This document shows, one piece after another, positions 8,558-16,122 of a stretch of 64,000 nt of DNA (positions are counted from its first letter, which is position 1; each line of letters starts with the position of its first letter). Made by a program: the position numbers and the translations under genes. This DNA comes from an uncultured Prevotella sp. (GTDB lineage: Bacteria > Bacteroidota > Bacteroidia > Bacteroidales > Bacteroidaceae). A model generated the notes under the pieces. The model saw only the letters and a list, made by a program, of their open reading frames with translations, made no database searches and had not been told where the DNA came from. The stretch lies in the NCBI GenBank assembly GCA_900540885.1, contig UQHJ01000001.1, forward strand, positions 62,001 through 126,000, read 5' to 3'.

Positions 8558-8589
8558 TTTGGTAGTTTTAGATTAAGTCTTTACTTTTG
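8558..8589 (+). promoter_or_regulatory. Promoter of the Nudix/ADP-ribosylglycohydrolase operon
   Basis: TTTG (8558-8561), 20-bp spacer, TACTTTTG (8582-8589), 26 bp before the ATG at 8616. Confidence 0.75.
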
Positions 8590-8615
8590 TGGCGTAAAAA
8601 TAACACAACAAGAAA

Positions 8616-9329
8616 ATGGAAGAGAATAAACTTACAAATGAAGAACTGAAATATTGCTATAAATATCCTCACCCAAGTGTGACGACAGACTGCGTAATAT
8701 TTGGTTTTGACGGTACGAAACTGAGTGTGCTATTAGTAAAGCGCGGTGTAGAACCTTATAAAGGACGTTGGGCTTTCCCAGGTGGCTTTATGAACATGGA
8801 CGAGAGTGCAGAAGAGGGAGCTTTGCGCGAGTTGCAAGAAGAGACGGGGCTTAAGGGAGCGTATATTCGTCAGTTTCACACCTTCACCGCTCCTGAGCGT
8901 GACCCACGTGAGCGCGTCATCACGATTGCTTATTATGCTTTGGTAAGAATGCAAGAAGTTGCCGGGGGTGACGATGCTGACGATGCTCGTTGGTTCACAC
9001 TTGATGAGGTGCCTCAATTGGCTTTTGACCACGACCAAATACTTCGTAAGGCGCAAAAGGCCTTGCGCCAGCAAATCCATTTCGAACCCATCGGTTTTGA
9101 ACTATTGCCCGAAGCGTTTACAATCAAAGAGTTGCAAAACCTTTACGAGGCAATATTAGACGTTCACTTTGACCGCCGCAACTTTTACAATAAAATGAAA
9201 CGGCTCGAAATGCTTGATGCAACGAACGAGAAGGTGAATCCTTCTAAAAAGAAAGAAGCCATCCTCTTCCGCTTCAACAAAGCCAAGTATAACGAATTGA
9301 AGCAAAAAGGGTTTAGATTAGAATTTTGA
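8616..9329 (+). CDS. Nudix hydrolase with C-terminal winged-helix domain (NrtR-like)
   Basis: Seen: 237 residues. Residues about 20-140 are a Nudix domain with a complete Nudix box (G-x5-E-x7-REL-x-EE-x-GL, around residues 67-90), so hydrolysis looks possible, unlike many NrtR regulators where the box is degenerate. Residues about 155-237 (AFTIKELQNLYEAILDVHFD, then RRNFYNKMKRLEM) match the winged-helix domain of NrtR/AraR-type Nudix-related regulators. Known for the family: NrtR binds ADP-ribose and controls NAD metabolism; a Bacteroides member controls arabinose genes. The next gene, 25 bp downstream, acts on ADP-ribosyl bonds, so an ADP-ribose sensor and/or ADP-ribose pyrophosphatase is the best inference. 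Confidence 0.85.
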   Translation: MEENKLTNEELKYCYKYPHPSVTTDCVIFGFDGTKLSVLLVKRGVEPYKGRWAFPGGFMNMDESAEEGALRELQEETGLKGAYIRQFHTFTAPERDPRERVITIAYYALVRMQEVAGGDDADDARWFTLDEVPQLAFDHDQILRKAQKALRQQIHFEPIGFELLPEAFTIKELQNLYEAILDVHFDRRNFYNKMKRLEMLDATNEKVNPSKKKEAILFRFNKAKYNELKQKGFRLEF

Positions 9330-9354
9330 ACACCTACTTAAAATCTTAAGTACC

Positions 9355-11409
9355 ATGTTAGGAGCAATTATTGGTGACATTGTGGGTAGCACCCGCGAAT
9401 GGCACAACATTAAGACCACGAATTTTGAACTTGTGCCTTTAGACAGTCGCTTTACTGACGATACAGTGATGACACTTGCCGTGGCAGAATGGTTGATGCA
9501 AGATGCACTGCATCGCCCCGAAACCTTAGTCGCTTGTATGCAGCGTTTGGGTCGTCAATATCCGGACGCAGGTTACGGTCGCAGTTTTAAACAGTGGATA
9601 TGGAGTGAAAATGCCCAAGCTTACCATAGCTATGGCAATGGTTCGGGCATGAGAGTAAGTCCCGTAGGTTTATATGCTAGAACGCTCAAGGAAGCATTAG
9701 AGTTGGCTCGCATTACGGCCTCCGTTACGCACAACCACCCCGAGGGCATCAAAGGAGCGCAGGCCATTGCCGCCTGTGTCTTTCTCAAAAAGTATGGTAA
9801 GAGCGATGTCATTATTCGTCGTTTCATATCAGACTATATAAAATATAACTTACACTTCCGTTTGGCAGATCTTCGTTCGCAATACACGTTTGACGTGACT
9901 TGTCAGGGCAGTGTGCCTATTGCCATTCAAGCCTATTTAGAAGGTGAAGATTCTTCTGCGGAGTACGCTTTGCGTTTAGCGATATCGATGGGTGGTGATT
10001 CTGATACGATTGGTGCGATGACGGCGGCTATTGCTGATGCTGAACGATTTAATACTCTCTGCAGCAAAGAGACCTTCTCGTCAGAACTCGTAAGGAAATG
10101 TCGTGCTTTGCTTACTGCAGAGTTGCTCGATATTAACGACCGATTTGAACATTTCTTGGTGCAAAGGCAGTCAGCCCTTTTACGAGAAAAGCGCACAGAA
10201 CGTCATAGCTCGATACCGACTGAGACTATCAAGGCTCAAACGCGCGACCGCATTCGAGGTTCACTCATCGGAGGCGCGATAGGTGATGCCTTGGGCTATC
10301 CCATAGAGTTTATGAGTCGCAATAGCATCTTGTCGCAGTACGGTCGTCGCGGCATCACCACGTTTAGTCTTGATCGCCAAGGCAAGGCATTGATTAGTGA
10401 TGATACGCAGATGACGCTCTTTACGGCCAACGGACTTCTATTTGGTGTTACGCGCGGATACACGCATGGTGTTGCGGGTCCACCCGAGTCATACGTTCGT
10501 TTCGCTTATTTGGATTGGTATTACACACAAGGTGGTGGCGCAGACGTTAAATTCCAACCACACACGTGGCTTCACTCTCTGCCTGAATTGAATAGCCTTC
10601 GTGCGCCAGGTAATACCTGTCTGTCAGCTTGTGAAGCATTGCTTCATCATCGAGAGGTAAAGAACTATAGTAAGGGTTGTGGAGGTATTATGCGCGTTGC
10701 CCCGATGGCGCTATTGTGTGCCGGATATTGGAGTCGTAATAAGCGCTTTTATGGTGAGGCTGAAATGGACAAGGCTGGTGCTGAAATAGCAGCCATTACT
10801 CATAAGCACCCTTTAGGCTTCTTGCCTGCAGCCATGCTAACTCACCTCCTTTTTCAAATAATTCAGAAGAATGAAAAAGTAGTAAGGGCTTCTATTGCAG
10901 ACATGGTTCTTGATAGTACACATGCACTTCTCAACTTTGGTAACTATCGTCGTGAAACGGCTTATCTATCCAAACTGACAAGAGAGGCCGTCGTGTTAGC
11001 CCTCAACGATGAAAGCGATGCTGAAAACATTCGTCGATTAGGTGAAGGTTGGACGGGTGAAGAGGCGTGGGCTATTGCCGTCTATTGTGTAGTTCGTCAC
11101 GTTGACAACATAGAAGAGGCTATCCTTGCCGCCGTCAATCATGATGGTGATAGTGACTCTACAGGAGCCATTTGTGGCAACATCATGGGAGCTATTTATG
11201 GTTACGAGGTCATTAAGCGGCTCAACTTATGTTGTCCGCGCGGAATAGATTTAGAGCAAACGCTTGAGTTAGCTCCTATTATTCTTTCCATGGCTGATGA
11301 CCTTTATACAAGTTGTATCATTGATGATTACGCTCCGATTGATATGCCCGAAAAGGAACAATGGTACGAGCGCTATTGTTGTTGTAAAGCCACATTTGGA
11401 AAGAGATAA
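9355..11409 (+). CDS. Tandem (fused) ADP-ribosylglycohydrolase, two catalytic domains
   Basis: ADP-ribosylglycohydrolases remove ADP-ribose from proteins or small molecules with two magnesium ions. Seen: 684 residues with two full copies of the fold. Domain 1 (about 1-255) starts MLGAIIGDIVGSTREW, has TDDT at 34-37 and GGDSDT at 213-218. Domain 2 (about 298-684) starts RIRGSLIGGAIGDALGYPIE, has SDDTQMT near 348 and HDGDSDST near 597. Both sets of metal ligands are intact. The domains are only distantly alike, so this is not a recent duplication. Single-domain enzymes are normally about 250-350 residues. The preceding Nudix/NrtR-like gene is probably in the same operon. Substrate unknown. Confidence 0.9.
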   Translation: MLGAIIGDIVGSTREWHNIKTTNFELVPLDSRFTDDTVMTLAVAEWLMQDALHRPETLVACMQRLGRQYPDAGYGRSFKQWIWSENAQAYHSYGNGSGMRVSPVGLYARTLKEALELARITASVTHNHPEGIKGAQAIAACVFLKKYGKSDVIIRRFISDYIKYNLHFRLADLRSQYTFDVTCQGSVPIAIQAYLEGEDSSAEYALRLAISMGGDSDTIGAMTAAIADAERFNTLCSKETFSSELVRKCRALLTAELLDINDRFEHFLVQRQSALLREKRTERHSSIPTETIKAQTRDRIRGSLIGGAIGDALGYPIEFMSRNSILSQYGRRGITTFSLDRQGKALISDDTQMTLFTANGLLFGVTRGYTHGVAGPPESYVRFAYLDWYYTQGGGADVKFQPHTWLHSLPELNSLRAPGNTCLSACEALLHHREVKNYSKGCGGIMRVAPMALLCAGYWSRNKRFYGEAEMDKAGAEIAAITHKHPLGFLPAAMLTHLLFQIIQKNEKVVRASIADMVLDSTHALLNFGNYRRETAYLSKLTREAVVLALNDESDAENIRRLGEGWTGEEAWAIAVYCVVRHVDNIEEAILAAVNHDGDSDSTGAICGNIMGAIYGYEVIKRLNLCCPRGIDLEQTLELAPIILSMADDLYTSCIIDDYAPIDMPEKEQWYERYCCCKATFGKR

Positions 11410-11476
11410 GCTGTAATTTATAGAACAGATGGGCGCACGAACGCGTTATGTACGACCGATAAATAGAACTAAATAG

Positions 11477-11600
11477 TTCTTTATTTGAGGAAGTTTCCAT
11501 TCCTCTAAAATGTAATATTCTCATATTTATTTGTATTTTTGTCACGAACGTTGTTTGGTTATAGATCGGACATAAATATGAAATCTTTAATAATAAAAAA
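11477..11600 (+). repeat. Module promoter repeat, copy 1
   Basis: First of three near-identical upstream regions (others at 14328 and 16001). It contains a small hairpin (TTTGAGGAA...TTCCTC) and a -7 box TATTTTTG at 11534-11541, then leads into an ATG at 11601. I infer that it is the promoter of the toxin-like module. Confidence 0.7.
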
Positions 11601-11926
11601 ATGGATAGAAAAAATTAACTTTAAACGACTTGCCTCAAATACGCAAGAAACAAACATCTTCAAGAGCAGCGAATAGTGGCGTTAAAGGGACGAAAGATAA
11701 TCCTTTCTCTGAGGACGAAGTACTCTCTTTAATCGACAAAGGCAAATTTAAGGGTGGATATGTAGAAAGCAAAGATGGCTTAGTAAGTTATTGGTTGGGC
11801 GAAGCAGAAGTCATTGCGTATAATTCAGCCAGTGAAGAAGACTTTATCTTTGACTTTAATAGTGATTTCTACAAGGATTTCTGCAATATTTATTACAAAG
11901 GCAGGCTGAATACAGAAACTTGCTGA
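11601..11926 (+). pseudogene. Broken copy of the toxin-like gene (frameshift in poly-A, C-terminus lost)
   Basis: ATG at 11601 reads MDRKN then stop, because its poly-A tract has six A's (11609-11614) whereas the intact copy at 16123 has seven. Past the shift the frame reads PQIRKKQTSSRAANSGVKG and continues almost identical to the intact gene for about 95 residues (NPFSEDEVLSLIDKGKFKGG, YNSASEEDFIFDFNSDFY), then diverges and stops at 11926. A TTG at 11630 could give a 98-residue product. The whole glycine-rich C-terminal part is missing; the break lies beside a piece of the MITE-like repeat end at 11922-11946. Confidence 0.75.
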
Positions 11927-11946
11927 AGTTATTTTTTACACATTAC
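11922..11946. repeat. Remnant end of the 14428-14547 inverted-repeat element
   Basis: GCTGAAGTTATTTTTTACAC and ATTAC match the right terminal repeat of the element at 14428-14547 (GCGGAAGTTATTTTTTGAAC, ATTAC). It sits exactly at the truncation point of the broken toxin-like gene. Confidence 0.55.
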
Positions 11947-11951
11947 AAAAT

Positions 11952-12509
11952 ATGAAAAGGCTTCAAAATAACAAAATCGCGTTATTCCTTAATAGAATAT
12001 TATATGCCATATATGAAGTTTGGACTTTTTCAAATCAACTTGTTTATTGGTTTGTCGGTTGGACGTTTGGTCGCCCCTTATATAGCATTCCGTTCATAAG
12101 AAAAAGGATAAATGAGCGTGAAGGAGTTACGGATTACAAATCTTTAAGTAATAAATTTAAAATACCAAAATCGGCTTTTATCTATAATGGACTTTCCATC
12201 TTCATTTTTGTCCTTCCTATTTTTGCGGTGTTAAATGGCGTAACAATCATAATAAGTAACCCCTTAAAGCGGTTGTATACCAAAAGTCCTGTATTCATAG
12301 TTTTATTTATTTCGGTATTTCTGATTTCTTTCTTTTTAAATAATTATTTCTTTTGGAATGAAGACAGATACCTTACATTCTTTCCTTCTTTTAAGAAAGA
12401 ACATATAATAAAGAAATTTGCATGGATAGTCGGAACTTTTGCTGCATTAGTTTTACTTACAGTACTAAATATAAGGACCTTTTGTTACATTATAAATGCA
12501 TCTAAATAA
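11952..12509 (+). CDS. Membrane protein, candidate immunity protein, copy 1
   Basis: No known family recognised. Seen: 185 residues with about four hydrophobic segments: near residues 20-40, FIYNGLSIFIFVLPIFAVL, VFIVLFISVFLISFF, and the C-terminal AWIVGTFAALVLLTVLNI. It is homologous to the proteins at 15053 and 17158. The last ~35 codons are nearly identical in DNA to those of copy 3, whereas the N-terminal two thirds diverge. It follows the toxin-like pseudogene and is directly ahead of the glycosyltransferase gene (2 nt gap), so the three genes form one transcription unit. Position after a toxin-like gene with a glycine-rich hydrophobic end suggests an immunity protein (inference). Confidence 0.65.
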   Translation: MKRLQNNKIALFLNRILYAIYEVWTFSNQLVYWFVGWTFGRPLYSIPFIRKRINEREGVTDYKSLSNKFKIPKSAFIYNGLSIFIFVLPIFAVLNGVTIIISNPLKRLYTKSPVFIVLFISVFLISFFLNNYFFWNEDRYLTFFPSFKKEHIIKKFAWIVGTFAALVLLTVLNIRTFCYIINASK

Positions 12510-12511
12510 TT

Positions 12512-14323
12512 ATGCGAATAGCTTACATTTCAAATAACAACCCACGTGACATCAATAATTGGTCAGGCACTCCTTACCATATTATATCAGCTTTGAGCAA
12601 ATACCATGAAGTAGATTGGGTGGGTGGTGGCACTCTACATGGAGCTTTGTGGCATCACCGTTTTTTAAATAATAAGAAGCCGTTTAATTTGTTGGATTAT
12701 AATGAAGATATAGGCCATGTGGTATCAAACTTTGTAAAAGATGGGAAGTATGACATTGCGATTTCTTCTACATATTCCATGTGCTCGTTTCTTGATATAG
12801 ATATTCCACTCATAGCGTTTAGTGACCTCACTTACAACCTCTGCACTACCTATTTAAAGCGTGCTCCAGATGAGTTAAAAGAACAAGCCATGCAAATAGA
12901 AAAAGACTTTTTGCAATTAGCTGATGCTATAATCTATCCGTCATCGTTTGCAAAAGACGCAGCTATGGCTGATTATAACATAGAAGAAAACAAAATTCAT
13001 ATTCTCGATTTTGGTGCAAATATACCAACGCCAGTAGGGGTAAAAGTTGATGAGTTTGAGAGTGATATTTGCAAATTAGTTTTTATAGGTCGGAATTGGG
13101 TAAAGAAAGGTGGTAACAAAGCTTTAGCCACTTATTCTTTATTAAAAACTCAAGGCTTCCCTTGCGAACTTACAATAATTGGTTGTGAACCTCCTTATAA
13201 GGTTGAGGATTCAGATGTGAAGGTATTTCCTTGGTTGGACAAATCGAATGCGGACGATTTGCTTCTCTATGATAAAATTATGCGGGAAAGCCATTTCTTG
13301 ATACTTCCTACAGAATTTGATGCCTATGGCATTGTCTTTTGTGAGGCCTCAGCCTATGGTATACCAAGTTTAGCTCCTAATGTAGGCGGCGTGAGCCAAC
13401 CTATTCGTGAGGGGTTAAATGGCTATTTGCTATCTTCTCATGCGTCAGCCTCAGATTATGCCGAGAAAATCAAGACAATCTTTCAAGACAAGGAAAAATA
13501 TAGAACTTTACGACTGACATCACGCAACGAATATGACACAAGATTAAATTGGGATATTTGGACAAAATCAATGAATACTATTATGGATAATGTCGTTCGA
13601 GACAAACAGATAAAAAGAGTGGAAAATAACTATGGCATAATCGAAAAGGTAGAAAATGAAAAGGGTGCAGAAGCAGATAGTTTCTATATTCCAGTATATG
13701 CTTTTAATTTGAAATCTCGCCCTGATCGCTTAGCTCATTTGCAACACCAATTTGAGGATAAGCCCGAATTTAAGGTTACACATATTACAGCAATTAAGCA
13801 TGATATTGGTGCTATTGGATTATGGGAAAGCATTTGTAAAGCAGTTGCTATGGCTCAAAAGCAAAATGAAGACATTATCGTATTATGCGAAGACGATCAT
13901 GAATTTACGCAATATTATAGTGTTGATTATCTATTATCAAATATAGCAGAGGCTTACGCACAAGGTGCAGAATTGCTAAATGGAGGCATAGGTGGATTTG
14001 GTAATGCTGTTCCAGTAGATACAAATAGAAGTTGTGTTGACTGGTTCTGGTGTACCCAGTTTGTAGTTCTATTCGCTCCCATCTTTTCTAAGATTTTGAA
14101 CTATGACTTTAAGGAAGGAGATACAGCTGATGGCGTGTTATCTCATATAGCAGATAGTCCTCAAGTGATGTATCCACCAATTTCAACTCAAAAAGACTTT
14201 GGGTATTCAGACATCATACAACGTCAACCAATGTTTCAAAACAGGTTATTCTACTCTTGCAATAAAAGGCTTGCAAGTATACATAGCGTCTATCAGAAAT
14301 ACTTGAGGGGGAGTAAGTACTAA
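12512..14323 (+). CDS. Two-domain glycosyltransferase (GT4-like plus GT25-like)
   Basis: Seen: 603 residues. Residues 1-370 look like a GT-B fold GT4 enzyme: MRIAYISNNNPRDINNWSGT at the start, KLVFIGRNWVKKGG, and the sugar-nucleotide motif EFDAYGIVFCEASAYGIPSL. Residues about 390-603 look like a GT25/LPS-type enzyme: VYAFNLKSRPDRLAHL and an acidic CEDDHEF motif. Fusion of these two types is unusual. It is the only intact copy; shortened remnants sit after the homologous membrane-protein genes at 15624 and 17736. The gene is AT-rich compared with the flanking housekeeping genes, pointing to horizontal acquisition. Acceptor unknown; it could modify a surface glycan or the neighbouring secreted protein. 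Confidence 0.8.
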   Translation: MRIAYISNNNPRDINNWSGTPYHIISALSKYHEVDWVGGGTLHGALWHHRFLNNKKPFNLLDYNEDIGHVVSNFVKDGKYDIAISSTYSMCSFLDIDIPLIAFSDLTYNLCTTYLKRAPDELKEQAMQIEKDFLQLADAIIYPSSFAKDAAMADYNIEENKIHILDFGANIPTPVGVKVDEFESDICKLVFIGRNWVKKGGNKALATYSLLKTQGFPCELTIIGCEPPYKVEDSDVKVFPWLDKSNADDLLLYDKIMRESHFLILPTEFDAYGIVFCEASAYGIPSLAPNVGGVSQPIREGLNGYLLSSHASASDYAEKIKTIFQDKEKYRTLRLTSRNEYDTRLNWDIWTKSMNTIMDNVVRDKQIKRVENNYGIIEKVENEKGAEADSFYIPVYAFNLKSRPDRLAHLQHQFEDKPEFKVTHITAIKHDIGAIGLWESICKAVAMAQKQNEDIIVLCEDDHEFTQYYSVDYLLSNIAEAYAQGAELLNGGIGGFGNAVPVDTNRSCVDWFWCTQFVVLFAPIFSKILNYDFKEGDTADGVLSHIADSPQVMYPPISTQKDFGYSDIIQRQPMFQNRLFYSCNKRLASIHSVYQKYLRGSKY

Positions 14324-14327
14324 GGAT

Positions 14328-14427
14328 TTCTTTATTTGAGAAAGTTTCCTTTCCTCAAATAATGTAATATTCTCATATTTATTTGTATTTTTGTTGTGAA
14401 TATTGTTTGGTCATAGATCGAATATAA
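14328..14427 (+). repeat. Module promoter repeat, copy 2
   Basis: Near-identical to 11477-11600 and 16001-16122, including the TATTTTTG -7 box at 14386-14393. Here it runs directly into an inverted-repeat element where the toxin-like ATG would be expected, so no toxin-like gene follows. Confidence 0.7.
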
Positions 14428-14547
14428 GTAATGTTTAAAAAATAACTTCCGCAATTTTTCTGTTGCAGTTTATATTTAGCTCAATTGCCAAATCATCAAA
14501 TGCTCTTGATCGCAGATTTTCTGCGGAAGTTATTTTTTGAACATTAC
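14428..14547. repeat. MITE-like inverted-repeat element, 120 bp
   Basis: Terminal inverted repeats of about 35 bp: GTAATGTTTAAAAAATAACT at the left and the complement of AGTTATTTTTTGAACATTAC at the right, with a 50-bp unrelated centre. It replaces the start of the toxin-like gene in module copy 2. A partial end of the same element is found at 11922-11946. Confidence 0.7.
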
Positions 14548-14949
14548 TAAGTAGGTGCTCAAAATTATTTTAGGGGCGTTCTAAAAATTCTGTTTTTTAG
14601 AATGTTCTAATTCTGTCGGTTGATTTGCACCCTCTCGAAAGTGCCTTTTTGAAAGCAAACTCAGTCACATAGCCCGCTATGCTCCTTCGTTTGCTTTCAA
14701 AAATACACTTCCGATAGGGCACAAATCAACGCGCCAGAATTTTTAGAACACCCCTTTAAATATCCAAAGTGCTCTATCGGGATGCAGTTTTTTGTGTGAA
14801 ATTGTTCTCTCCCGATAACGGGGAAGTCGGAGGGGGGCATAACGGGTTATGTGACTGAGAACAAAGGAACAAGAAGTGCCAGAGAGAGAGCTTTGGATAT
14901 TAAAATAATGCAGAACATAAAATCTAAAATTATTTTGAATACCTACTTA
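14548..14949. repeat. Nested composite of two CATARCCCGYTATG-core hairpins
   Basis: Outer inverted repeats (TAAGTAGGTGCTCAAAATTA at 14548; complement at 14925-14949) enclose two inner hairpins. The first (14573-14754, 182 bp) has core CATAGCCCGCTATG at 14668-14681 and closely matches 62013-62194. The second (14760-14900) has core CATAACGGGTTATG at 14838-14851. No reading frame is evident. Confidence 0.8.
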
Positions 14950-15052
14950 TAAAATTATATTAGTTGATTACCAACGTGATATAGCTTTATAACCACATAA
15001 TTTCAAAATGAAATCCGAATAATAAGAACACATCTTAAGAGAAAATTTTACT

Positions 15053-15622
15053 ATGATTAACAAAATTGATTGGTTGGCAAATCGAGTCTTGTTTTCTATA
15101 TTTGATTTAGCTGCTCCTTTATACTGCTTAATTAGTTGGTTCGTATATAGGGCTATTTGGCGTCCATATAATAGTATACCATTTATACAGAAAAGGATTA
15201 AAAAAAGTTTTGGAGAAGATTATGACTCTCTCGTAAAGTGGTATGAAGATTGGTCTCCATATAAGAGCCCAGAAGCATTTTATAGGGTTTATTGGCAAGA
15301 GCATAAAATATCAACATGGTTTCTTTTCTTGCCAATATCTTTATTCTTAAATGTAGTAACATTAATTGTAGGGAATCCTTTAAGGCGATTATATAATATT
15401 GAAGTAGGATTAATGTTCTTAGCTGTTCTAATAGTACTATTATCTAGTTGGTTGGGCGAATTTCTCTTTTGGAAAAAAGATAGACATTATGAATATGTCA
15501 AAATTTTCTTGAAGGAAAACTTTATAAAGAGACTTGTCTGGATTATTGGAACACTTGTCGCATTAGTCTTACTAACTGTGATAGATTTTAGATTATTGGG
15601 CTATATTATAGGAGCAAATTAA
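15053..15622 (+). CDS. Membrane protein, candidate immunity protein, copy 2
   Basis: Family not recognised. Seen: 189 residues, about four hydrophobic segments (near residues 15-40; FLFLPISLFLNVVTLIVG; VGLMFLAVLIVLLSSWLG; VWIIGTLVALVLLTVI). It is clearly homologous to the protein at 17158 through most of its length (shared NGWSPY/DWSPY, LPISL.LNVV, WKKD.HY) and more weakly to the one at 11952. No toxin-like gene is present ahead of it; that place is taken by repeat elements. A glycosyltransferase remnant begins 1 nt after its stop. An orphan immunity-type gene is the inference. Confidence 0.65.
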   Translation: MINKIDWLANRVLFSIFDLAAPLYCLISWFVYRAIWRPYNSIPFIQKRIKKSFGEDYDSLVKWYEDWSPYKSPEAFYRVYWQEHKISTWFLFLPISLFLNVVTLIVGNPLRRLYNIEVGLMFLAVLIVLLSSWLGEFLFWKKDRHYEYVKIFLKENFIKRLVWIIGTLVALVLLTVIDFRLLGYIIGAN

Positions 15623-15623
15623 G

Positions 15624-15996
15624 ATGCGAATAGCTTACATATTCAAATAACAACCCACGTGACATCAATAATTGGTAATGTAGTTCCAGTAGCTACAAAT
15701 AGAAGTTGTGTTGACTGGTTCTGGTGTACCCAGTTTGTAGTTCTATTCGCTCCCATTTTTCTAAAATTTTAAACTATAACTTTAAGGAAGGAGATACAGC
15801 TGATGGCGTGTTATCTCATATAGCAGATAGTCCTCAAGTGATGTATCCACCAATTTCAACTCAAAAAGACTTTGGGTATTCAGACATCATACAACGTCAA
15901 CCAATATTTCAAAACAGGTTATTCTACTCTTGTAATAAAAGGCTTGCAAGTATACATAGCGTCTATCAGAAATATTTGAAGGGGAGGAAGTACTAA
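15624..15996 (+). pseudogene. Glycosyltransferase remnant with internal deletion, copy 2
   Basis: Starts MRIAYIFK then a stop; DNA matches the first ~50 bp of the 12512 gene with one inserted base, then jumps, at a shared TTGGT, to sequence equivalent to 14001 onward (SCVDWFWCTQF). A one-base loss near 15764 gives a second frame change, after which the last ~73 codons are almost identical to the intact gene (TADGVLSHIADSPQVMYPPI). About 1.4 kb is missing. It is non-functional as a glycosyltransferase. Confidence 0.85.
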
Positions 15997-16000
15997 GGAA

Positions 16001-16122
16001 TTCTTTATTTGAGAAAGTTTCCTTTCCTCAAATAATGTAATATTCTCATATTTATTTGTATTTTTGTCACGAATGTTATTTGGTAATAGATCGAATATAA
16101 ATATGAAATCTTTAATAAAAAA
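16001..16122 (+). repeat. Module promoter repeat, copy 3
   Basis: Third copy of the upstream region, with the TATTTTTG -7 box at 16059-16066, ending at the ATG of the intact toxin-like gene. Confidence 0.7.
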
